This document shows, piece by piece, positions 4,962 through 12,476 of a stretch of 23,415 nt of DNA (its first letter is position 1; each line of letters begins with the position of its first letter). Both the position numbers and the translations under genes were made by a program. The DNA is from a virus, in IMG/VR virus record IMGVR_UViG_3300006990_000165, positions 1 to 23,415 of that record, one strand, 5' to 3'. The notes beneath the pieces are model-generated. The model was given only the letters and a program-made list of their open reading frames with translations. It made no database searches and was not told where the DNA came from.

Positions 4962-7496
4962 TTGAATTTCTATACACATGTTGCTCAATGGGGCAACCAA
5001 CTACTTGTTCGTGCCGTAAAGAATGGTGTTCGTTCTAACTTTAAAGTAAAGTACGAACCCACTCTTTTCGTGCCTGTTCAGAAAGAAACTGGTTGGAAAA
5101 CATTGGATGACAAAAACGTCAATCCAATGAAGTTTCTTTCTATTAAGGAAGCGAAAGCGTTTATCGAACAGTATCAGTCTCAACCTCATCTTGTGTATGG
5201 GATGAATCAGTTTCCATACTCATACCTATCTGAAACGTATCCAAAACAAATTGAGTTTGATTCCAAACAACTCAAGATTGTTACTATTGATATTGAGGTA
5301 GAATGTGAGAATGGTTTCCCTAATGCAGACCAAGCAGCAGAACCAATGCTGTCTATCACTATCAAAGATCATAACAAGGGTACGTTTATTGTTTGGGGTA
5401 TGCAACCCTATGAAACAAGTCGGGATGATGTAGAATACATTCACTGTCCTACAGAACGTGAACTTCTTGCTCGGTTTCTAAACTGGTGGGAATCTGACCA
5501 CCCAGATATCATTACTGGTTGGAATACTGAATTCTTTGATTTGCCTTACATCTGTAACCGTATTAACTCCCAGATGGGTGAAGACGCAATGAAACGTCTA
5601 TCGCCTTGGGGTGTTGTTAGTTCTCGCATGGTGAATAGTGGATTTGGACGCAAGGATCAAATCTATGAAATCTTGGGCGTTAACAATCTTGACTACTTAC
5701 AACTGTATAAGAAGTTTACATACTCAAACCAAGAATCATATCGTCTTGACCATATCGCTCATGTAGAACTTGGACAACGTAAAGATGAGAATCCATACGA
5801 AACATTTCGTGATTGGTATACTAAAGATTATCAGTCATTCATTGACTACAACATCATGGACGTTGAACTAGTCGATAGACTAGATGACAAGATGAAACTG
5901 ATTGACCTGCTTCTTACTATGACGTATGAGGCGAAAGTCAATATGTCTGATGCATTCACATCCGTGAAGTATTGGGACGTACTAATTTACAATCACTTAC
6001 TCAAACGTAAAATCGTTATCCCCCAGAAACGTAGTAACGAGTCTAAGGGCGAGAAGTACATTGGTGCATATGTAAAAGATCCACAAGTGGGAGAACACAA
6101 ATGGGTTCTGTCTTTTGACTTGAACTCTCTGTATCCACACTTGATTATGCAATACAACATTTCCCCAGAAACACTTCTTCCCAAAACTATGGGATTTGAT
6201 TCTGACAAATCTGTTGATGAGTTGTTGCAAAAACAACATGACTTATCTCCACTGAAACCAGCATCTGTCACTTGTACACCAAACGGTGCTTTGTTCAGAA
6301 CCAAACAACAGGGATTCTTGCCTGAGATGATGCAAGAGATGTACAATGATCGTACTATCTACAAGAAAAAGATGTTGACTGCAAAACAACAATATGAAGA
6401 TACAAAAGATCCAAAGTATCTCAACGATGTATCTCGTTATCAAAACATCCAGATGGCACGAAAGATTTCCTTGAACTCTGCTTATGGTGCGATTGGTAAT
6501 GAATGGTTCAGATACTATGACTTGCGTATTGCAGAAGGTATTACTACTTCTGGACAATTATCTATTCGGTGGATTGAACAAGCACTGAATGGTTACTTAA
6601 ATAAACTATTAAAGAGTGAAGGAGTTGATTATGTTATTGCATCGGATACGGATTCAGTATACATTAGGTTTGACGAGCTTATTAATAAAGTGCTACCGAA
6701 GAGAACAGATGAGTCGGAGAGTGCGTATCGTGGGAGGGCGGTGGATTTCCTTGATAGAATTGCTCAAGAGAAAATCGAACCTTTTATTGATAAGAGTTAT
6801 CAAGATCTTGCTACTTATGTAAATGCATTCGACCAGAAGATGCAAATGAAACGTGAGGTTATCGCTGACAAAGGCATCTGGACTGCGAAGAAAAGATACA
6901 TTCTAAATGCATGGGATGTTGAGGGTGTACGTTATCACGAACCCTCTCTGAAGATTATGGGTATTGAGGCAGTCAAGTCTTCTACTCCTGCCCCATGTCG
7001 TGACAAGATTAAGGAATGTCTAAAGATTATCATGTCTGGAAATGAGAAAGATGTGAATAACTTTATCCAAGACTTTCGTAAAGAGTTTATGCAGTTGCCT
7101 CCAGAAGAGATTGCGTTTCCTCGTTCTGTTAATGGACTTGCAAAGTGGAGTAGTAGTTCAAGTATATTCTTGAAAGGTGTTCCTATGCATTGCCGTGGTG
7201 CGTTATTATACAACCACTTCTGCAAACAGAAAAAACTTACAAACAAGTATCCTCTTATTCAAGAGGGTGAGAAGATTAAGTTTATTCACATGCGTACACC
7301 AAACACAATGTCATCTAACGTGATTTCTTTTATAACTAAATTACCAAAAGAACTTGACATTCATCGCTATATCGACTATGATCTACAGTATGAGAAAGCG
7401 TTTGTAGAACCATTGACATTTATTATGAACCAGATTGGATGGAACATTGACCGTTCATATGGGACACAAACAACACTTGAGGACTTTTTTGGATGA
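4962..7496 (+). CDS. 43: Family B replicative DNA polymerase gp43
   Basis: From TTG 4962 it has 844 residues (T4 gp43 has 898). The proofreading exonuclease shows DIEVE (residues 110-114, Exo I), NTEFFDLPY (Exo II) and YNIMD (Exo III). The polymerase shows motif A DLNSLYP (from 386), motif B KISLNSAYG (from 501), motif C DTDS (562-565) and KKRY. The C-terminus TTLEDFFG is a clamp-binding peptide like the one of T4. No intein or intron breaks these motifs. A stretch around motif C (about 6600-6825) uses codons unlike its surroundings. A longer frame from TTG 4944 is possible. Its last codon overlaps the next gene by ATGA. Confidence 0.97.
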   Translation: MNFYTHVAQWGNQLLVRAVKNGVRSNFKVKYEPTLFVPVQKETGWKTLDDKNVNPMKFLSIKEAKAFIEQYQSQPHLVYGMNQFPYSYLSETYPKQIEFDSKQLKIVTIDIEVECENGFPNADQAAEPMLSITIKDHNKGTFIVWGMQPYETSRDDVEYIHCPTERELLARFLNWWESDHPDIITGWNTEFFDLPYICNRINSQMGEDAMKRLSPWGVVSSRMVNSGFGRKDQIYEILGVNNLDYLQLYKKFTYSNQESYRLDHIAHVELGQRKDENPYETFRDWYTKDYQSFIDYNIMDVELVDRLDDKMKLIDLLLTMTYEAKVNMSDAFTSVKYWDVLIYNHLLKRKIVIPQKRSNESKGEKYIGAYVKDPQVGEHKWVLSFDLNSLYPHLIMQYNISPETLLPKTMGFDSDKSVDELLQKQHDLSPLKPASVTCTPNGALFRTKQQGFLPEMMQEMYNDRTIYKKKMLTAKQQYEDTKDPKYLNDVSRYQNIQMARKISLNSAYGAIGNEWFRYYDLRIAEGITTSGQLSIRWIEQALNGYLNKLLKSEGVDYVIASDTDSVYIRFDELINKVLPKRTDESESAYRGRAVDFLDRIAQEKIEPFIDKSYQDLATYVNAFDQKMQMKREVIADKGIWTAKKRYILNAWDVEGVRYHEPSLKIMGIEAVKSSTPAPCRDKIKECLKIIMSGNEKDVNNFIQDFRKEFMQLPPEEIAFPRSVNGLAKWSSSSSIFLKGVPMHCRGALLYNHFCKQKKLTNKYPLIQEGEKIKFIHMRTPNTMSSNVISFITKLPKELDIHRYIDYDLQYEKAFVEPLTFIMNQIGWNIDRSYGTQTTLEDFFG

Positions 7497-8605
7497 TACT
7501 AGAACGAGATGATGCAATATTTGCCGCAACAAAGTTGATGACTTATTTCAAAGACTTTGGGCGCATTGATGATTATTTTCGTGCTCGTAAGATTGAACGT
7601 GTAAAGAATATTCCTACTGCACTGCCAGGATTTGGATTGGAAGATGATATGTTCCAAGACTACAGTATGCATCCAGAGGATATGAACTTTGCTATTGTAC
7701 AAGTCCCATCTAAAACTTTCGACACTATGTTAGAAAAGGTTGCATCGTTCTCGCCTGATAATGCGCCTGGCAAAGAGATGAAACTAGTTGTTAAGGAAAC
7801 AACTACAAATACTGTGGTTGGGTTTATTAAACTAGGTTCTCCACTAATCAACTCTAAACCTCGTAACGATTACTTGGGTGGTGTTCCAGATTTACCTATC
7901 TTCAACAAACGTGCTATCATGGGTTTTAATATTGTGCCTGTACAACCATTTGGATATAATTATCTTGGTGGTAAACTGATGGCTGCAATCTGCAACTCTC
8001 ATGCAGTTCGTAGAATGTTAAATGAAAAGTATGATACAGAGTTTTGTTTGTTTGAGACAACATCACTCTACGGTAATATCAAAGGTTCTTCTATGTATGA
8101 TGGTATGCGTCCATTCTTACGTTACAAGGGCGACACCCAATCTAAGTTTCTATTGACACTTGGAGAAGAAATCTACTTTGAGATGCGTGATTGGTTTACA
8201 GAAAAGAATGATGGCGAAGACTTGATACATAAAGGTGCATCATCTCGTAAACTGAAAATGCAAACTAAGATGGTTGGTGTTATCAAAGCAAGTCTAAAGG
8301 AACACGATACAAAAGCATATGAGTTGTTCTCTAAAGAGATTGCAAAGGCTGGTGATGTTACCACACAGAAAAGATTCTACATGGGTGAGTATGGATACTC
8401 TAATGCAAAAGATGTTTTATTAGGTAGAACAGATGTCTTGACAAAAGCAGAAAACTATGATAGATTTGAACTTGAAGGTGTGATTGCATGGTGGAAGAAG
8501 CTTGCTACCAAGCGCTATAATAAGATGATTGCAGAGAATAAGGTTCGTACAGAACTAGAAGTCTGGAATCAAGATACTATGGATAAGATTGATATTATAC
8601 GATGA
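7493..8605 (+). CDS. DruA-like (DUF4338) protein coupled to DNA polymerase
   Basis: A 370-residue protein starting at ATG 7493 in the ATGA that ends gene 43. The middle part has the order of motifs I associate with DUF4338/DruA: VVGFIKLGSPLI, RNDYLG, then LGGKLMAAICNSHAVRRML, KYDTEFCLFETTSLYG and a GSSMYDGM turn. DruA is a component of the bacterial Druantia anti-phage system, and its biochemical role is not established to my knowledge. A phage copy inside the replication operon would more likely serve replication, DNA processing or counter-defence. The C-terminal third is helical and lysine-rich. Family assignment is from memory of the motif pattern and needs a profile search; the gene itself is certain. 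Confidence 0.6.
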   Translation: MILERDDAIFAATKLMTYFKDFGRIDDYFRARKIERVKNIPTALPGFGLEDDMFQDYSMHPEDMNFAIVQVPSKTFDTMLEKVASFSPDNAPGKEMKLVVKETTTNTVVGFIKLGSPLINSKPRNDYLGGVPDLPIFNKRAIMGFNIVPVQPFGYNYLGGKLMAAICNSHAVRRMLNEKYDTEFCLFETTSLYGNIKGSSMYDGMRPFLRYKGDTQSKFLLTLGEEIYFEMRDWFTEKNDGEDLIHKGASSRKLKMQTKMVGVIKASLKEHDTKAYELFSKEIAKAGDVTTQKRFYMGEYGYSNAKDVLLGRTDVLTKAENYDRFELEGVIAWWKKLATKRYNKMIAENKVRTELEVWNQDTMDKIDIIR

Positions 8606-8994
8606 TTGGATTTACTTGCGGCGCTTTTGACTTACTACATGCTGGACATGTTGTTATGCTTAAGGAAGCTAGAAATAACTGTGATAAGTTAGTTGTAGGA
8701 TTACAGACTGACCCTTCTATTGACAGACAAGACAAGAATAAACCAGCACAATCAGTATATGAAAGATACGTTCAATTGTCGGGCGTAAAGTATGTGGATG
8801 AGATTATTCCATATGATACAGAACAAAGTCTAGTAGACTTGCTACAATCACAAGAGATTGATATTAGATTTATTGGAGAAGATTATAGAGACAGGGAATT
8901 TACTGGTAGCGACCTGCCCATAGAAGTATTTTATACTAGTAGACAACATTCTTTTTCTTCAACTAATTTAAGAAAAGTTATAAAAAGTACTTGA
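8602..8994 (+). CDS. Glycerol-3-phosphate cytidylyltransferase-like nucleotidyltransferase (TagD type)
   Basis: A 130-residue protein, the usual length of TagD. GAFDLLHAGH carries the H-x-G-H motif (His13, His16), and SSTNLRK (119-125) is the second nucleotide-binding motif. The core YVDEIIPYD resembles TagD closely. These enzymes join CTP to glycerol-3-phosphate or a sugar phosphate, releasing pyrophosphate and giving a CDP-activated donor. The substrate cannot be told from sequence. The start ATG 8602 overlaps the previous stop (ATGA). All eight arginines use AGA or AGG, while the next gene uses only CGN, which suggests different origins. The product could feed the glycosyltransferase-like gene at 10354. 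Confidence 0.85.
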   Translation: MIGFTCGAFDLLHAGHVVMLKEARNNCDKLVVGLQTDPSIDRQDKNKPAQSVYERYVQLSGVKYVDEIIPYDTEQSLVDLLQSQEIDIRFIGEDYRDREFTGSDLPIEVFYTSRQHSFSSTNLRKVIKST

Positions 8995-9019
8995 CATATG
9001 CCTTATATTAGGGTATATT
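8991..9019 (+). promoter_or_regulatory. sigma70-type promoter for the nuclease/glycosyltransferase operon
   Basis: TTGACA (8991-8996), 17 nt, TATATT (9014-9019). A TATAAT at 9019-9024 is too far away (22 nt). The TGA stop of the preceding gene (8992-8994) is embedded in the -35 box. The start is expected near 9026. Confidence 0.75.
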
Positions 9020-9025
9020 ATAATA

Positions 9026-9124
9026 GTAAATGCCGAGGTGGTGTTTACATTAAACCGAACCTAGTGTTGTTCATGTGACTTGTACGTTCATGGAAACTAG
9101 TGTTCTAACAAAAGGAGTGACATT
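9026..9124 (+). promoter_or_regulatory. About 100-nt leader with nested short repeats
   Basis: Between the predicted transcription start and ATG 9125 there is an unusually long leader. CTAGTGTT occurs at 9061-9068 and 9097-9104, and GTTCATG at 9069-9075 and 9086-9092, so the two pairs are nested in mirrored order. AAAGGAG (9112-9118) is the Shine-Dalgarno. No open frame or known riboswitch was recognised. Confidence 0.4.
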
Positions 9125-10357
9125 ATGTCATCAAATATCGTAGAGCAAAATATTGCAACCCCCCCTGCCTCATATGAGGCGTATCTCTATCAGTACACAA
9201 ACTTGTCTGATGGAAAATCGTATGTAGGAATTCACAAAGGTTCTGTGGATGACCCCTACAACCACTCTTCAACAAACGAAGAGTTTCAAAAAGTATTCGC
9301 TAACTCAAAATCAAAACTGAAATTTGAAGTTACTTCATATGGAGATTATATGGAGATGCAGAATGCTGAACATCGCATTCTCAAAAAAGCAAATGCTCGT
9401 AAAAACCCAATGTTCTATAACTTGTCGAATGGATTTCCACAATTCGCAGAACCAGATATCGAAAACTGTGTGTTTATTAACCAGCAGATTGATGATGGTG
9501 TCTTTCCTGTAACAGTCGAAGATATTCAAATTCATGCAGAGATGTCGGCACTACAGGTTCGCTTCCAACATGACCCAGAACTGCAACGCACTATCAAACA
9601 GAAAATTGATGATGCACGAGGCAACACTGATGCTTGTAACCCTGTTCTTGTATGGGAAGGACGTGGCGCAAATGGAGAAGATTTGCGTGGTGATGGAAAC
9701 CATACAGTCTTGGGTGCTGCACAGTCAAAACACGCTGTAGATATTCCAGTGATGCGTATTCCATATGCTGTCCATTCTGAACTTACAGATGAGGAGTTGC
9801 GTTTCATTGGTAACTTGCGTAACAAAAAAGCAGATATTATCAAAAAAGAAATCTCAGAATCAGATGGTATCAAATACGTTCTTGATATGTCAGCGAAAAA
9901 AGTTCCTTTCAATGCACAGTCAAATGTTACTGCACTAAAAGAGTTTGGGTTTACAAAAGCACAGATAAAAACTATCTTGAACAAAGCAAACCAAATTCTT
10001 GAACAGGAGGCAGAACATCGCACTGCTGGACGATTGTTTATCAACTACAAAGCAAAACCACATTCAACTATCTTGGATGCGAAAGTTGCTTCGTATAACC
10101 GCCCAGATATTGGACAGTCTTCAATGTACTTTTCATCTGGTGCTTTGCGTTTGGAACGTGTTCTTGAAACTATGTATGCTACTGAAACTACAAAATGTGT
10201 AGTTGTTATTCACCACCCAACAGTGGCGCAATCAAAATTGTGGAAAACACAAATCCAACCTCTTTGGTTGAACATCTGTAACAACTTCAACCTTGACGTT
10301 GAATTCGTTGAGATGGATATGTGGATGGATGATATTTCAGTAAAGGATGCCGCATGA
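9125..10357 (+). CDS. GIY-YIG nuclease-like / ParB-like fusion protein
   Basis: A 410-residue protein. Residues 17-105 look like a GIY-YIG nuclease of the phage homing type: YLY (20-22), GKSYVG (30-35), a DDPY turn, Glu82 in AEHRILKK, and Asn99 in MFYNLSNG. Residues about 170-235 look like a ParB/sulfiredoxin-type domain: NPVLVWEG, the motif GDGNHTVLGAA (189-199), then DIPVMRIPY. Residues about 265-290 (ALKEFGFTKAQIKTILNKA) could be a helix-turn-helix. The C-terminal 110 residues are unassigned. It could be a free-standing homing endonuclease, a DNA-targeting nuclease or a regulator. All 15 arginines use CGN codons. The stop overlaps the next start (ATGA). Confidence 0.6.
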   Translation: MSSNIVEQNIATPPASYEAYLYQYTNLSDGKSYVGIHKGSVDDPYNHSSTNEEFQKVFANSKSKLKFEVTSYGDYMEMQNAEHRILKKANARKNPMFYNLSNGFPQFAEPDIENCVFINQQIDDGVFPVTVEDIQIHAEMSALQVRFQHDPELQRTIKQKIDDARGNTDACNPVLVWEGRGANGEDLRGDGNHTVLGAAQSKHAVDIPVMRIPYAVHSELTDEELRFIGNLRNKKADIIKKEISESDGIKYVLDMSAKKVPFNAQSNVTALKEFGFTKAQIKTILNKANQILEQEAEHRTAGRLFINYKAKPHSTILDAKVASYNRPDIGQSSMYFSSGALRLERVLETMYATETTKCVVVIHHPTVAQSKLWKTQIQPLWLNICNNFNLDVEFVEMDMWMDDISVKDAA

Positions 10358-11697
10358 ATCTCTTTGAGATAGGGCAAGAACAAAAACTTCAAAAGACTGT
10401 TAGGGTACTCTGGTATCCTAACATTACTTTCCAGAAGGATATTGAAAAAGATAGTTATATTCAAGTTGTCAAGAATCAGATTAAACTTCTGAATGAAATT
10501 CGTGATGACTTGTGGCACTATATGATTCTACCTTTTGAAGTTCCATCATTACAATTTGATAATGTGACGCAGTGGTACATGGACTTCGAAACTTATCCTC
10601 AAACCATGCGCTCGAATTTCCGTGTAGATGTAGTACGAAAGATGCTTAACAATAGTCTAGATTTTGATATTGTTATGTCACACTTGCCTGAACATACACA
10701 CCAACTTACTAATACACTCTATAATGTAACACACCATATGCCTCCAGTGATGGGATATTCTCATTGGTTCGACCTAAAAGATGTTGTTGCATGGCCTAAA
10801 GATAGTTTCCTACAAAACATGACTGGGCTATTAGAGTATGATAGATGCTATATCAATACACAGGCACAAAAGGACTTGGTGATTGAACAAGCAACAGAAA
10901 CATTCAACACTAAAACTATTATCAAATTAGATGATATATTGACTGTTCAACACTTAGGTGTTAAAGAAGAAGATATTGTTGACGGTATAAATGAGAACCC
11001 AGAAAAGATTATTGTATTTAATCACAGACCTGATACATACAAACACTTCAAAGAATTTATCGCCCTGACTGATAAGTTGTGGGAAATACGACAGGACTTC
11101 AAAGTTTGGATACCTCTCTTAGATAAACCTAATCGTGATTATGTTGTGACAACAAAGTTTGATAAACAGGGATACTATAAAGAACTTAGAAAGTGCTATA
11201 TGGGATTCTCTCCAAAACAAAAGTACGGTGGTTGGAGTGTTAGCACGACAGATGGTATGATGAACGGCGTTCCTTATATCATGTACGATGCTGGATACTA
11301 CCATGAACTGCATGATAAGGCTTCATTCTTCAGTGATGATAATGACGCACTAATGATGATGAATACATATCTAGATGACCTTCCATTTAGAAATGAAGAG
11401 GCAGAATATGCCTTGGAACACATTCGTAATAATCTTGTATACAAAGATAAGATGATAGAGATGAACGGATACATGAACGACTTGTTATCGAAACAGAAGG
11501 TGATGGGAGATAGTGAGAAGTTTAAAGAGATTGTTGAATTTATAAAAACTAACAAAGAAGTTGGTAAAAAAGATTTGATGGATTGGTTGTGTTGGGGTAG
11601 AGGAATTAAGTGGACACCATATCGGCGTGCTCTTATGAATCATCCAAACATATTTGATGTGAACAGTTCTTACCCAACATACCGTTGGGAAGACTAA
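10354..11697 (+). CDS. GT-B-type glycosyltransferase-like protein
   Basis: A 447-residue protein, translationally coupled to the previous gene by ATGA. The C-terminal half has KIIVFNHRPDTYKHF at the start of a second Rossmann-like domain and GGWSVSTTDGMMNGVPYI, which aligns with the donor-binding motif of GT4 enzymes (E-G-F-x-L-x-x-x-E-A-M-A-x-G-x-P). The first Glu is replaced by Gly and the second by Asp. A separate tail (WLCWGRGIKWTPYRRALMNH) looks like a small nucleic-acid-binding or helical module. It may modify DNA, RNA or a virion protein; the target is not shown. A CDP-donor enzyme is encoded nearby at 8602. The fold call is moderate; activity is inferred. Confidence 0.5.
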   Translation: MNLFEIGQEQKLQKTVRVLWYPNITFQKDIEKDSYIQVVKNQIKLLNEIRDDLWHYMILPFEVPSLQFDNVTQWYMDFETYPQTMRSNFRVDVVRKMLNNSLDFDIVMSHLPEHTHQLTNTLYNVTHHMPPVMGYSHWFDLKDVVAWPKDSFLQNMTGLLEYDRCYINTQAQKDLVIEQATETFNTKTIIKLDDILTVQHLGVKEEDIVDGINENPEKIIVFNHRPDTYKHFKEFIALTDKLWEIRQDFKVWIPLLDKPNRDYVVTTKFDKQGYYKELRKCYMGFSPKQKYGGWSVSTTDGMMNGVPYIMYDAGYYHELHDKASFFSDDNDALMMMNTYLDDLPFRNEEAEYALEHIRNNLVYKDKMIEMNGYMNDLLSKQKVMGDSEKFKEIVEFIKTNKEVGKKDLMDWLCWGRGIKWTPYRRALMNHPNIFDVNSSYPTYRWED

Positions 11698-11711
11698 CAA
11701 AGGAAAATGAA

Positions 11712-12011
11712 ATGAAAGAAAATGATATTGTAACACTTGTGCTAACAAACGGTGCAGAAGTAATTGGTAAATACATTGTAGATGATATGATGTCCTATAC
11801 TATTGAACGTCCACGTTTGGTACAAGTAAATGAAAAGGGTGTAGCTCTTGTCGATGGTGTCTGTATGACAGGCGAAAAGGTTGATGGAACTTTGCAGTTC
11901 AATAAGACTTGTGTTGCTTTCGTACTACCTACCATGAAAGAGATTGCTACAGGATGGCAAACACAGACTAGTGGAATACAAGTTCCACAAAAAGGTGTAA
12001 TTCTCTCTTGA
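11712..12011 (+). CDS. Small beta-rich protein, possibly Sm/Lsm-like
   Basis: Start ATG 11712 (99 residues) lies 7 nt after AAAGGA (11699-11704); the frame is open further upstream (TTG/ATG region from 11685) but that would overlap the previous gene. The N-terminal segment DIVTLVLTNGAEVIGKYIVD, then YTIERPRLV, resembles the Sm1 strand pattern of Lsm/Hfq-type small barrels (x-L-x-x-G-x-E-x-x-G). The rest (VALVDGVCMTGEKVDGTLQF) is also strand-rich. If the fold is right, an RNA-binding or protein-protein role is possible. The TGA stop is part of the next promoter's -35 box. Confidence 0.6.
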   Translation: MKENDIVTLVLTNGAEVIGKYIVDDMMSYTIERPRLVQVNEKGVALVDGVCMTGEKVDGTLQFNKTCVAFVLPTMKEIATGWQTQTSGIQVPQKGVILS

Positions 12012-12036
12012 CAAACGCTTAATAATTTGTTATTAT
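12008..12036 (+). promoter_or_regulatory. sigma70-type promoter for mazG-uvsX-41
   Basis: TTGACA (12008-12013), 17 nt, TATTAT (12031-12036). The preceding gene's TGA stop (12009-12011) lies within the -35 box. The start is expected near 12043, 26 nt before ATG 12069. Confidence 0.78.
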
Positions 12037-12056
12037 ATACAAGATGAAAATTTATG

Positions 12057-12062
12057 AAGGAG
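12057..12062 (+). promoter_or_regulatory. Shine-Dalgarno AAGGAG deciding the mazG start
   Basis: AAGGAG lies 6 nt before ATG 12069. The upstream in-frame ATG 12054 would place this Shine-Dalgarno inside the coding region and has none of its own. Confidence 0.7.
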
Positions 12063-12068
12063 TGCGTT

Positions 12069-12476
12069 ATGCGTAGCGAAGACTTATTGCTGGATTACCA
12101 GCGTTTTGTTGATGAAGTTACTAGTGAAGAATCTAAAGACCCAGATGCGTTTGGGGATGCTTTGGATGTTATTGATGATTTTGGTGTTCCCCCAGAACGT
12201 CTTATTACTGCTGCAATGGGATTGAGTGCAGAAAGTGGTGAATTCACTGAGATTGTGAAGAAGTGTTTATTCCAAGGAAAACCTATGGATGAGCATGCTG
12301 TATGGCACGCCAAACGTGAACTTGGAGATATTCTCTGGTACATGAGTCAAGCTTGTATTGCTCTTGATACTAATATAGAGGAAATCATATATATGAACAC
12401 AGACAAACTTGAGGCCCGATATCCCGATGGGTTTGATTCGTTTCGTTCTGAAAACAGAGAAGAAGGAGATTTGTAA
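12069..12476 (+). CDS. mazG: MazG-like nucleotide pyrophosphohydrolase
   Basis: A 135-residue protein. The all-alpha NTP-PPase signature is clear: ESGEFTE (Glu55, Glu58, Glu61) and RELGDILWYMSQ (Glu84, Asp87), with KLEARYPDGF at the end of the fold. MazG-family enzymes hydrolyse NTPs or dNTPs to monophosphates and pyrophosphate using Mg2+. Phage copies have been proposed to recycle nucleotides or alter (p)ppGpp, but the substrate of this one is unknown. It is the first gene of the transcript leading to uvsX, whose UUG start follows its stop directly. Confidence 0.87.
   Translation: MRSEDLLLDYQRFVDEVTSEESKDPDAFGDALDVIDDFGVPPERLITAAMGLSAESGEFTEIVKKCLFQGKPMDEHAVWHAKRELGDILWYMSQACIALDTNIEEIIYMNTDKLEARYPDGFDSFRSENREEGDL
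12463..12468 (+). promoter_or_regulatory. Shine-Dalgarno AAGGAG for the UUG start of uvsX
   Basis: AAGGAG is 8 nt before TTG 12477. No in-frame ATG lies near the start of the homologous region, so UUG initiation is the simplest reading. Confidence 0.65.

Noticed and set aside
4962-7496. Intein, intron or split in the DNA polymerase gene
   Set aside because: All exonuclease and polymerase motifs are present in one uninterrupted frame with normal spacing; only a codon-use patch remains near motif C.
9032-9043. GCCGAGGTGGTG resembles the 5' end of a tRNA-Leu
   Set aside because: No matching 3' acceptor strand (CCTCGGC) or T-loop sequence follows within the next 100 bases, so there is no tRNA.
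9532-10044. 170-residue open frame on the minus strand
   Set aside because: It lies fully inside the nuclease-like gene, opposite to all other genes, with no Shine-Dalgarno and no recognisable protein pattern. The same applies to the other minus-strand frames.
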